Origin: an uncultured Persicitalea sp.
GTDB lineage: Bacteria; Bacteroidota; Bacteroidia; Cytophagales; Spirosomataceae
Direction of reading: 5' to 3'
NCBI GenBank assembly: GCA_950075905.1
Contig: CATMVR010000066.1
Span: forward strand, 1 to 12,830
DNA: 12,830 nt
The notes below the pieces were generated by a model, which was not told the origin of the DNA, made no database searches, and saw only the letters and a list, made by a program, of their open reading frames with translations. A program made the position numbers and the translations under genes. Shown here piece by piece: positions 4,574 through 10,749 of the stretch. Each line of letters starts with the position of its first letter. Within the stretch, counting starts at the first letter, position 1.

Positions 4574-6039
4574 CGGGGTACCTTGTTTTGTCCGCCGAGT
4601 TTTTGGCGGCGCCCCATCCAGCTGTAAAAGGTACCGGGCGGTACGCAGTGGACGAGGGGTTGGAGCAGGGCAATGTCCTGAAAGCGCTTGGCGTCGTAGT
4701 CGGAGTTGACGCGCCGCAGGGTACTGTCCAGGGTAGCAAAGAAAGTTTCGCGGTCAGCGGGCTCTTTGGAAAACTCGATGATCCACTCGTGGCGTCCGCG
4801 GGTACCGTCGCCCATGTACACGGGTGCGGCGGTGAAGTCACTCACCAAAGCACCGGTCTGCTCGCTGGCTTCGGTGATGGCGGCTTCGGCATTTTCTACA
4901 ATCAACTCTTCGCCAAAGGCATTGATGAAGTGCTTGGTACGGCCGCTGATTTTGATCCGGAAGGGGTACTTTGAGGTAAACTTGACGGTATCGCCGATAA
5001 GGTAGCGCCACAGCCCGGCGTTGGTGGACATGATGAGGGCGTAGTTTTTATCCAGCTCCACTTCGTCGAGCGTCAGCGTGTGCGGGTACGGATTGCCCAG
5101 TTCTTCCAACGGCATAAACTCGTAGAAAATACCGTAGTCGAGCATCAGCAGCATCTCGCCGGGCTTGGTCAGATCGTCCTGCAAGCCGATGAAGCCCTCG
5201 GAAGCATTGTAGGTTTCGAGGTAGGTGACCTGCCCGGACGGGAAGTACTTTTTGGTGAATAGCTCGCGGTAGGGATGAAACGCCACGGCCCCGTGCACAA
5301 ATACCCCAAAGTCGGGCCATATGTCGAGCATGGATTTGGCACCTTTCTGCTCCATGATCCGGTCCAGCAATACGATGGTCCAGGTAGGTACGCCCAGGAT
5401 ACTCGTCACGTTTTCTTCGGAGCATATCTCGGCCATCCTGGCCAGTTTTTCCTCCCAGTTGTCCATCAGGGCTACCTCCAGCGGCGGCGTGCGCATAAAC
5501 TCACCCCAGGCGGGGAGGTTCTGCATAATCACCGCCGATACGTCACCTACCTGTGTGGTAGGGTTGAAGGGGTTTTCGTGAATGGTACCCCCGATCGACA
5601 GGCCTTTGCCTTCAAATACCTGCGTGTCGGGGCGATTGGCTATGAGCAGTGTCATCATATCCTTACCGCCCATGTAGTGGCAGTCTTCCAGCGACTCGGG
5701 TGTGACGGGTACGTACTTGCTGCGGGCGTTGGTGGTACCCGATGACTTGGAAAACCACTCCACCGGCGTGGGCCAGAGTACGTTGGGTTCGCCTTTCAGC
5801 ACGCGCTCTATGTAGGGGTACAAATCTTCGTAGGTAGAAACCGGTACCTGTTCCCGGAATTCCTGAACGGTTCGGATCTGACTGTAGTTGTAGCGTAGTC
5901 CCCACTCGGTGTAGCGGGCGGTTTCGATGAGTTCGGAAAAAGTATGCTGCTGAGTTTCCACCGGGTTAGCCATGAAGCCTTCTATCCGCTGCAGGCGGCG
6001 CTTTAGAAACCAAACCACCATATCATTGACCATTCCCAT
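4510..6039 (-). CDS. GH3-superfamily acyl-amido synthetase-like enzyme
   Basis: 509 aa, full length for bacterial GH3 homologues. GH3 proteins are ANL-type adenylating enzymes; plant members join amino acids to auxin or jasmonate. Visible motifs are the ATP loop WFSKSSGTTNARSKYVPVT (95-113), ETYNASEGF (275-283, adenine/acyl site), GLWRYLIGDTVKF (342-354) with the conserved Asp, the hinge-like RIKISGRTKHFINAFGEEL (361-379), and the C-terminal LGGQNKVPRLSNER (481-494). All core elements are intact. The substrate in Bacteroidota is unknown to me. The ATG start is supported by VNDMVVWFLKRR close to the N-terminus. It lies 90 bp downstream of the phosphodiesterase gene, with its own candidate -7 box and a palindrome in the leader. 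Its last codons are duplicated twice downstream beside the TA modules. Confidence 0.88.
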   Translation of the reverse strand: MGMVNDMVVWFLKRRLQRIEGFMANPVETQQHTFSELIETARYTEWGLRYNYSQIRTVQEFREQVPVSTYEDLYPYIERVLKGEPNVLWPTPVEWFSKSSGTTNARSKYVPVTPESLEDCHYMGGKDMMTLLIANRPDTQVFEGKGLSIGGTIHENPFNPTTQVGDVSAVIMQNLPAWGEFMRTPPLEVALMDNWEEKLARMAEICSEENVTSILGVPTWTIVLLDRIMEQKGAKSMLDIWPDFGVFVHGAVAFHPYRELFTKKYFPSGQVTYLETYNASEGFIGLQDDLTKPGEMLLMLDYGIFYEFMPLEELGNPYPHTLTLDEVELDKNYALIMSTNAGLWRYLIGDTVKFTSKYPFRIKISGRTKHFINAFGEELIVENAEAAITEASEQTGALVSDFTAAPVYMGDGTRGRHEWIIEFSKEPADRETFFATLDSTLRRVNSDYDAKRFQDIALLQPLVHCVPPGTFYSWMGRRQKLGGQNKVPRLSNERTYVESILEMVSQETE

Positions 6040-6075
6040 AACGTAGCTTCTTAAAGGGTAATTCGTTGACGACTA

Positions 6076-6099
6076 ATTTAAAAAGCATGCTTTTTAAAT
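6076..6099. promoter_or_regulatory. 24-bp perfect palindrome in the GH3 leader
   Basis: The half-site ATTTAAAAAGCA is followed directly by its exact reverse complement. It lies between the phosphodiesterase stop (6130) and the GH3 start (6039), downstream of the candidate -7 box at 6114-6121. It would therefore fall in the GH3 5' leader. It could be a repressor operator, or a weak low-GC hairpin ending the upstream transcript; the T-run is inside the stem, which is not a standard terminator. Confidence 0.5.
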
Positions 6100-6113
6100 A
6101 CTTACTGCTTCTG

Positions 6114-6121
6114 CAAACTTA
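6114..6121 (-). promoter_or_regulatory. Candidate -7 box for the GH3 gene
   Basis: TAAGTTTG on the minus strand is an exact TAnnTTTG match, 8 bp after the phosphodiesterase stop. No well-spaced -33 TTTG was found upstream. It would give a 5' leader of roughly 65-70 nt that includes the palindrome at 6076-6099. Confidence 0.4.
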
Positions 6122-6129
6122 CCAAAATA

Positions 6130-7020
6130 TCAGTCCAATTGCAGATAGCGGTCGGGGTAGTCGGTGATGAGGCCGTCTACGCCCATGGCCTTTACCTCCC
6201 GCATGGCAGCCGGTTCGTTGACCGTCCAGGGAATCACCTGTATGCCTTTCTGGTGTAGTTGAGCCACTTTTTCGGACGAGAGTAATTTGTAGTAGGGGCT
6301 GTAAATGGCGGGAATAAAGCCCAGGTCTTCCAGATTTTTGTCAATGCTTTTCATGTTAGCTACCAGCGCCGCTAGCCTGACGGGCTTGTAGGTACCAGCT
6401 TTCATTTGGAAATTCCAGTATTTGAGGACGTCAAAATCAAAGCTTTGGAGCGTAACCCGTTCCAGGTATATATGCTTCTGGATGACGGCGTAGACCATGT
6501 CCGAAAAAGCGGCGGGCCGGGGTTGGGAGATGTCATACTCGGAGGCCTCGCTTTTGATTTCGATGTTGTAGGCCACCGGCGGGCGGTTATGGGTACGGCA
6601 GTAGGCTTCGGCTTTGGTCAGTACTTCGCTCAGCAGGGGTTTGTATGTTTTCTGTTTTTTTTGCTCAGGAAAGTCGGCGTTGCCCTTCGAGCCGATGTCG
6701 TAACGTTTGATCTCGGCGTAGGGCAGGGTGTACAGGTTGATTTTCTCGCCTTTGGCAATGGACGAGCCGTCGGGTTTGAGGCAGTAGCTAGCTAGAAAAT
6801 ACGGCTCGTGTGATACCACCACCTGACCGTCTTTGGAAATCACCACGTCCATCTCCAACGTAGTTACGCCCAATTCCAAGGCTTTTTCAAAAGCCGGCCA
6901 GGAGTTTTCGGGCATCAGGCCCCGGCAACCCCGGTGGCCCTGCAGGTCGAAGGGTACCTGGGTGTAGCTGGTAGAAAGCATGGCAAACAGCAGAAGGGGG
7001 AGAAAACTCAGAAATTTCAT
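6130..7020 (-). CDS. Secreted glycerophosphodiester phosphodiesterase
   Basis: 296 aa. Residues 1-20 form a signal peptide (short basic start, hydrophobic run LSFLPLLLFAMLS), so the enzyme is probably periplasmic or lipid-facing. The GDPD TIM-barrel is clear: QGHRGCRGLMPENS (27-40) with H29 and R30, LEMDVVISKDGQVVVSHEP (55-73) with E56, D58 and general acid-base H71, NIEIKSE (152-158) with E154 and K156, and the closing IPWTVN and MGVDGLITDYPDRY near the C-terminus. It would hydrolyse deacylated phospholipid headgroups to glycerol-3-phosphate and an alcohol. Start and stop are typical. Only 13 bp separate it from the upstream Uma2 gene, so the two are probably cotranscribed. There is no obvious Shine-Dalgarno. 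Confidence 0.92.
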   Translation of the reverse strand: MKFLSFLPLLLFAMLSTSYTQVPFDLQGHRGCRGLMPENSWPAFEKALELGVTTLEMDVVISKDGQVVVSHEPYFLASYCLKPDGSSIAKGEKINLYTLPYAEIKRYDIGSKGNADFPEQKKQKTYKPLLSEVLTKAEAYCRTHNRPPVAYNIEIKSEASEYDISQPRPAAFSDMVYAVIQKHIYLERVTLQSFDFDVLKYWNFQMKAGTYKPVRLAALVANMKSIDKNLEDLGFIPAIYSPYYKLLSSEKVAQLHQKGIQVIPWTVNEPAAMREVKAMGVDGLITDYPDRYLQLD

Positions 7021-7033
7021 AAAAGGATGATCT

Positions 7034-7636
7034 CTATTTCGGATAACTGAACAGCTCGTCCAGGTCTACGCATAGCTCGGGGAATACCGTCGACCGGGCT
7101 AGTTTTGTGGCCGGCTGATGGGTGACGTAGCGTTCCTCTTCATTCAGCACGTACACCAGCACAAACTCATCGTTGGGTTCCACCAGCCAGTATTCCCGCA
7201 CACCAGCTTCTTCGTAAAGTTCAAATTTGTCCTTCATTTCTCGCTTGGTATTGCCCGGAGAAAGAATTTCAACCACCAGGTCGGGCGCGCCGTTGCAGCC
7301 CTGCTCATCGAGTTTGGAGCCGTCGCAGACGAGGCAGAGGTCGGGCTGCACTACGGTAAAAATTTCCTTACTGGCTTTCAGGGATTTTTTTCGATTGTAC
7401 AGCCGGACGTCAAACGGAGCAAAAAATAGTTGGCATGAATTGCCGGCAAAGGCTTGGCTCATTTGCAGATATAGCTTACCTGCAACCCGCTGATGCTTTA
7501 CGTTGGGGGCCGGAGTCATGCGGAAGATTTTTCCGCGTAGTAACTCCACGCGCTCCTGAAACCGCCATTTGAGGTAGTCGGCGTAGGAGTACGTGCCGTT
7601 CAGGTCCAGTTGCGAAAAGTCGGTAATGGTATCCAT
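7034..7636 (-). CDS. Uma2-family (DUF820) PD-(D/E)xK nuclease-fold protein
   Basis: 200 aa. The Uma2 pattern is present: RVELLRGKIFRMTPAPNVKHQRVAGKL (29-55, with E31), VVQPDLCLVC (95-104, D99), APDLVVEILSPGN (117-129, E123), KDKFELYEEAGVREYWLV (135-152, K137 candidate) and a C-terminal FPELCVDLDELF. The D-ExL-K layout is the PD-(D/E)xK nuclease core, and the residues look intact. Biological role is unsettled for most members, which occur in large numbers in cyanobacteria and Bacteroidota. It has its own good promoter and appears to lead a two-gene unit with the phosphodiesterase, with no evident functional link between them. A less likely reading is a degenerate, non-catalytic member. Confidence 0.88.
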   Translation of the reverse strand: MDTITDFSQLDLNGTYSYADYLKWRFQERVELLRGKIFRMTPAPNVKHQRVAGKLYLQMSQAFAGNSCQLFFAPFDVRLYNRKKSLKASKEIFTVVQPDLCLVCDGSKLDEQGCNGAPDLVVEILSPGNTKREMKDKFELYEEAGVREYWLVEPNDEFVLVYVLNEEERYVTHQPATKLARSTVFPELCVDLDELFSYPK

Positions 7637-7658
7637 CGTTTGCCCGTTGGTGAATAGT

Positions 7659-7686
7659 CAAATGTACAATATAAATCCATTTCAAA
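7659..7686 (-). promoter_or_regulatory. Candidate promoter for the Uma2-phosphodiesterase unit
   Basis: On the minus strand, TTTG (7686-7683), a 16-bp spacer and TACATTTG (7666-7659) fit the Bacteroidota -33/-7 pattern with an exact -7 box, 22 bp before the ATG. It is the best-formed promoter in the window. The -33 element touches the T-tract side of the terminator of the upstream operon. Confidence 0.55.
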
Positions 7687-7726
7687 GAAAAAACCCGGTA
7701 AAGGAGGATCTGGGGCCTTCTACCGG
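7685..7726 (-). terminator. Intrinsic terminator after the ABC ATPase gene
   Basis: Arms CCGGTA (minus strand 7726-7721) and TACCGG (7700-7695) form a stem with a 20-nt interior that can pair partly (GAAGG with CCTCC-TT). The minus strand continues with a GTTTTTT-rich tail. It lies 35 bp past the ABC ATPase stop and separates that operon from the Uma2 gene. The plus strand also has a short T-tail, but no plus-strand gene ends nearby. Confidence 0.75.
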
Positions 7727-7760
7727 ATTTTGAAACAGAATGTATTGACGATCAGTGCCC

Positions 7761-8471
7761 CTACACCAAATGGCTCACCTTGGTAGGATTGGGGTTGACG
7801 ACGTCAGACTCTACCAGGCCGTCGCGGAGCCGGATGATACGGTGGGCATACTGGGCGATGTCTTCTTCGTGGGTCACCATCACGATGGTGTTTCCCTTGC
7901 GGTGCAGCTGGTCAAAAAGGTCCATAATTTCGTAAGACGTCTTCGAATCCAGGTTTCCCGTGGGCTCATCGGCCAGCAGAATACTGGGGTCGTTGACCAG
8001 CGCCCGGGCCACGGCCACGCGCTGCCGCTGACCGCCGGAGAGCTCATTGGGCTTGTGCTTGCCGCGGTCGGCCAGGCCCACGTTGCTGAGGGCCTGCTGG
8101 GCTTTCTCGGTGCGGTCGGCTTTGTTGAGGCCTGAGTAAATCAGGGGCAGGGCCACGTTTTCGAGCGACGACATCCGGGGCAGCAGGTTGAAGGTCTGAA
8201 ACACAAAGCCGATCTCCTTGTTCCGAACCTCGGCCAGCTCACTCTCGGTCATGTCACTGACATCCTTTCCGTTTAGCACGTAGCGGCCTTTGGTGGGCGT
8301 ATCGAGGCAGCCAATGATATTCATTAGCGTAGACTTGCCCGAGCCAGAGGGGCCCATGAAGGCTACGTACTCCCCTTTATTGACCGAGATCGTGATAGAT
8401 TTGAGCGCGTCAATCACTTCGCTTCCCATGATGTAGCGCTTCGATATATCCGTGGTTTCAATGATTTTCAT
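7761..8471 (-). CDS. ABC transporter ATP-binding protein (MacB/LolD type)
   Basis: 236 aa from the ATG at 8471. An in-frame TTG five codons upstream (8486) is possible but less likely, as the family normally starts just before the first strand (MKIIETTDISKRY). With the ATG as residue 1: Walker A GPSGSGKST (40-48), Q-loop glutamine at 92, signature LSGGQ (144-148), Walker B ILLADEP (164-170), H-loop His at about 201. The segment after Walker A, LMNIIGCLDTPTKGRY, is typical of the MacB/LolD/FtsE-like group that drives extrusion or lipoprotein release. No permease is encoded within this window, so the partner is elsewhere or further upstream. It is the last gene before a strong terminator; the 79-bp gap after the DinB-like gene shows no clear promoter. 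Confidence 0.93.
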   Translation of the reverse strand: MKIIETTDISKRYIMGSEVIDALKSITISVNKGEYVAFMGPSGSGKSTLMNIIGCLDTPTKGRYVLNGKDVSDMTESELAEVRNKEIGFVFQTFNLLPRMSSLENVALPLIYSGLNKADRTEKAQQALSNVGLADRGKHKPNELSGGQRQRVAVARALVNDPSILLADEPTGNLDSKTSYEIMDLFDQLHRKGNTIVMVTHEEDIAQYAHRIIRLRDGLVESDVVNPNPTKVSHLV

Positions 8472-8550
8472 GAGCAAAAATGGCAAAGCCAGAGGTTATA
8501 GTTAGTCTTTGTGTTCAGTTAATAAGTATTTCAACGGGGTACTATTTTGT

Positions 8551-9078
8551 TTACCAGCCCACATACTGCGGCGGAATTACGCCATTCAGGCGCAGGTACA
8601 CAATAGCCTGGGCGCGGTGGTGCGTCAGGTGGTCGTTGAGCAGGGCGATGATCTGACGCCTGGTCATGGGCCCGGCAAAAAACTTGACTGGCTCATTGAG
8701 CCGCGCCGGATCAAACTTTTGCAAAGCCAGCGCGGCGTAATCCATCGAGCGCTCTACAATTTTCACAATATCGGCCTTCGTTGCGTCATGTAGTGCTTCC
8801 TTCCCGCTTAGGTCCTGCGGGGGCTTTTCATCGCTAAGGTAGCTCGAACTCAGCCAAACCATGTTGGCCGACAAGTGCGCCATTTGCTCGGCAAAAGACA
8901 TTTCGCCCGCCACGGGTCGAAACCCATACTGCTCCGGGGGCATGGCTTCGGCCAGGGCCAGGGTGTAGGTTTTGGCATTGGCCCACTTTTTCTGCATTTC
9001 TGTCACATAGGCGGCGTCAGACTGAGCCCATGCCCCCAGCGAAAAAGTTCCAAGTAGTACAAGTAGCAAGTATCTCAT
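8551..9078 (-). CDS. Secreted DinB-like four-helix metalloprotein
   Basis: 175 aa. Residues 1-18 are a signal peptide (LLLVLLGTFSLGAWAQ, with a cleavage-like AWA-Q), so the mature protein is exported. The rest is a DinB/YfiT-type helical bundle: AEAMPPEQYGFRP (43-55), SFAEQMAHLSANM (61-73) with H68, and LLNDHLTHHRAQAIVYLRLNG (146-166) with H150 and H154. These His residues match the usual three-histidine metal site. DinB-fold enzymes include thiol transferases and hydrolases; the substrate here is unknown. It lies 8 bp after the serine hydrolase stop and is surely cotranscribed with it. The C-terminus IPPQYVGW is common in exported Bacteroidota members. Confidence 0.85.
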   Translation of the reverse strand: MRYLLLVLLGTFSLGAWAQSDAAYVTEMQKKWANAKTYTLALAEAMPPEQYGFRPVAGEMSFAEQMAHLSANMVWLSSSYLSDEKPPQDLSGKEALHDATKADIVKIVERSMDYAALALQKFDPARLNEPVKFFAGPMTRRQIIALLNDHLTHHRAQAIVYLRLNGVIPPQYVGW

Positions 9079-9086
9079 CTAAAAAA

Positions 9087-10196
9087 TCATTGAGGTGGAG
9101 AGGGAGAAGAGTTTAAAATCCTCACAATTTCCTCCCGTTCTTTCTCTTTTCCTAAAATTACCTTTTGCTGAAAATCAGTAAGCTGCGCCTGCAAGAGCGT
9201 ATTTTCAACGCTATTCAAGTCATTGAAAAAAAACACCAGTCGCGTTTGGTTGCCGGCCGTGTCGGTGGCATATAGCGCGTAGGTAAGTACAAAAGCCGTT
9301 GAGCCCCCCTTGGCCCCCAGGTGCTGGTATTTTTGCCGGTTGCTGTCGAAAGCTTCCATGGGCCACTCCATGATGGATTCCAGCGTTTGCTGAGTGGTAG
9401 GGTCAAAGTACGTGCGGCTCTGAATTTTCTTCATAAGGCCGTTGTACTCACGCGCGGTACTTCCCGGCAGTCGGTCTGACCACACCCGCTGCACGGGGGC
9501 GCTCAGGTGCGCGAAGGTAAATTGCTCCTTGATGGTGGTATCTACTTTCAGCGCCTCAAAGTACTGTCCGGCTTTTTCTTTATAGAGCTTCATGCCCATC
9601 AGTTGGAGTCCCTTGGCCGAGTTTTCCTCCGAGCAGACATACAGCGCCGAAATAAACGGGTACAGCGAGTCGTGCCTGCTAAGCCCCAGCGCCGATAGGT
9701 TGGCGTTGATGGCCGGCAGTCCCAGCCGCCACATCAGGTACTCGGTGTTGGCGTTGCTGCTAAACCGGATCATGCCCCTGGCTACTTCCAGCAGGGGGAC
9801 CTGTCCGTTTTGCGCCAGCTTATTTTCCTGCAGGTGCTTCAGCCAGGCCGGATGTGCCCCTCCGTCGGTATCAGCGATGTAAAAGCGGCTGATCTCACTG
9901 AGCGGTACGGGGGCGTCGGGTCTGATTTTGCCAGAAGATACCTGCTGCGAAAACTCAATGGCAATGATAATTTTGACCGTACTGGCCAGGGGCATCTTCT
10001 GGTCTGGATTGTGCGCAACAACTGTCGTATCGTTTCTGACCCAGTACAAGGCGCTTTTGCCGGGATTCTGGACAATAAAATTGGCAACGTAGTCTCCTTC
10101 TACATTGAAGTATTTGAAATAGGCATACGTGGCCAGGCCCGCAAAGGCCAGTACCACCACTCCCACAACTATACCTGCGATTTTCAAAACTTTCAT
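9087..10196 (-). CDS. Membrane-anchored serine hydrolase, beta-lactamase class A fold
   Basis: 369 aa from the ATG at 10196; an in-frame TTG at 10211 would add five residues and is less likely. Residues 2-26 form a single membrane helix or uncleaved signal (VLKIAGIVVGVVVLAFAGLA). The catalytic layout of the penicillin-binding/beta-lactamase superfamily is present: S72-T-V-K75 (SxxK), S146-S-N148 (SxN) in RFSSNANTEYL, and K296-G-G (KTG equivalent) in HLGAKGGSTAF. Spacing and order match class A enzymes, but there is no obvious ExxxN omega-loop motif, so a general serine hydrolase or carboxypeptidase-like role is at least as likely as true beta-lactam hydrolysis. It acts at the membrane facing the periplasm. 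It lies 20 bp after the preceding gene and 8 bp before the DinB-like gene. Confidence 0.85.
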   Translation of the reverse strand: MKVLKIAGIVVGVVVLAFAGLATYAYFKYFNVEGDYVANFIVQNPGKSALYWVRNDTTVVAHNPDQKMPLASTVKIIIAIEFSQQVSSGKIRPDAPVPLSEISRFYIADTDGGAHPAWLKHLQENKLAQNGQVPLLEVARGMIRFSSNANTEYLMWRLGLPAINANLSALGLSRHDSLYPFISALYVCSEENSAKGLQLMGMKLYKEKAGQYFEALKVDTTIKEQFTFAHLSAPVQRVWSDRLPGSTAREYNGLMKKIQSRTYFDPTTQQTLESIMEWPMEAFDSNRQKYQHLGAKGGSTAFVLTYALYATDTAGNQTRLVFFFNDLNSVENTLLQAQLTDFQQKVILGKEKEREEIVRILNSSPSPPQ

Positions 10197-10216
10197 AGAG
10201 GAAACAAGCAATTCAG

Positions 10217-10717
10217 CTAACTAAAAAATAGGGTCAGTAGCCCCACCAGAAACACAGCCATCACTACGAGGAACGATCTTTTGATAAAATACCCTTGCAC
10301 ATACAGACCCGCCATGATGACCACAGGGTGCAGGTAGGTATCGGTAATGGTACCGGCGCTGCTAATGAACCCCGTGGCCTCGTAGTTGGCCTCTTCTTCC
10401 TGGCCGGAAACCAGCCAACTGCCCCGGTAGCGTTTGCTGGGGTACTTCCACTGGTAGCGTTGCCCTTCGTGATGAATCACGGCTGAGCTGGGAAAAAAGC
10501 CAAAATCGATGGTACCCAACACCTTCTCTCCTTCTATATCGAGAATCTGGGTTGGACCTTTGCCGGTTTTCTCTTTTTCAAACCGCATCAGAAAGCCGTG
10601 GAGTTCACCGTAGCCTTTCCGGTTCCAGAAATTATTTTTCAGGATGCCTACAATCTGTTTTTCCCGAAAAAGGCGGTACTCGCGGCCTATTCCCAGGGTT
10701 TGCCAGCGTATTGTCAT
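10217..10717 (-). CDS. Small membrane-anchored protein, tubby/LURP-like fold suspected
   Basis: 166 aa, ATG start. I do not firmly recognise the family. Residues 1-115 are a series of short beta-rich segments with repeated aromatic and Gly turns (REYRLFREKQIVGILKNNFW 12-31, ILDIEGEKVLGTIDFGFFPS 58-77, YQWKYPSKRYRGSWLVSG 88-105). This recalls the barrel of LURP/tubby-like or scramblase-related proteins, a guess from pattern only. Residues about 128-165 are strongly hydrophobic (HPVVIMAGLYVQGYFI, then FLVVMAVFLVGLLTLFFS), suggesting one or two C-terminal membrane helices with the barrel probably cytoplasmic. It lies in the middle of the five-gene minus-strand operon, 32 bp after the TPR gene. 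Confidence 0.75.
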   Translation of the reverse strand: MTIRWQTLGIGREYRLFREKQIVGILKNNFWNRKGYGELHGFLMRFEKEKTGKGPTQILDIEGEKVLGTIDFGFFPSSAVIHHEGQRYQWKYPSKRYRGSWLVSGQEEEANYEATGFISSAGTITDTYLHPVVIMAGLYVQGYFIKRSFLVVMAVFLVGLLTLFFS

Positions 10718-10749
10718 GAGTAAGGGTGATAATGTTCAAAAATAAGGCA

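Noticed and set aside
4588..4974. Plus-strand open frames inside the GH3 gene (also at 5275-5745)
   Set aside because: They are shadows of a strongly conserved minus-strand gene, with compositionally biased translations and no recognisable motifs.
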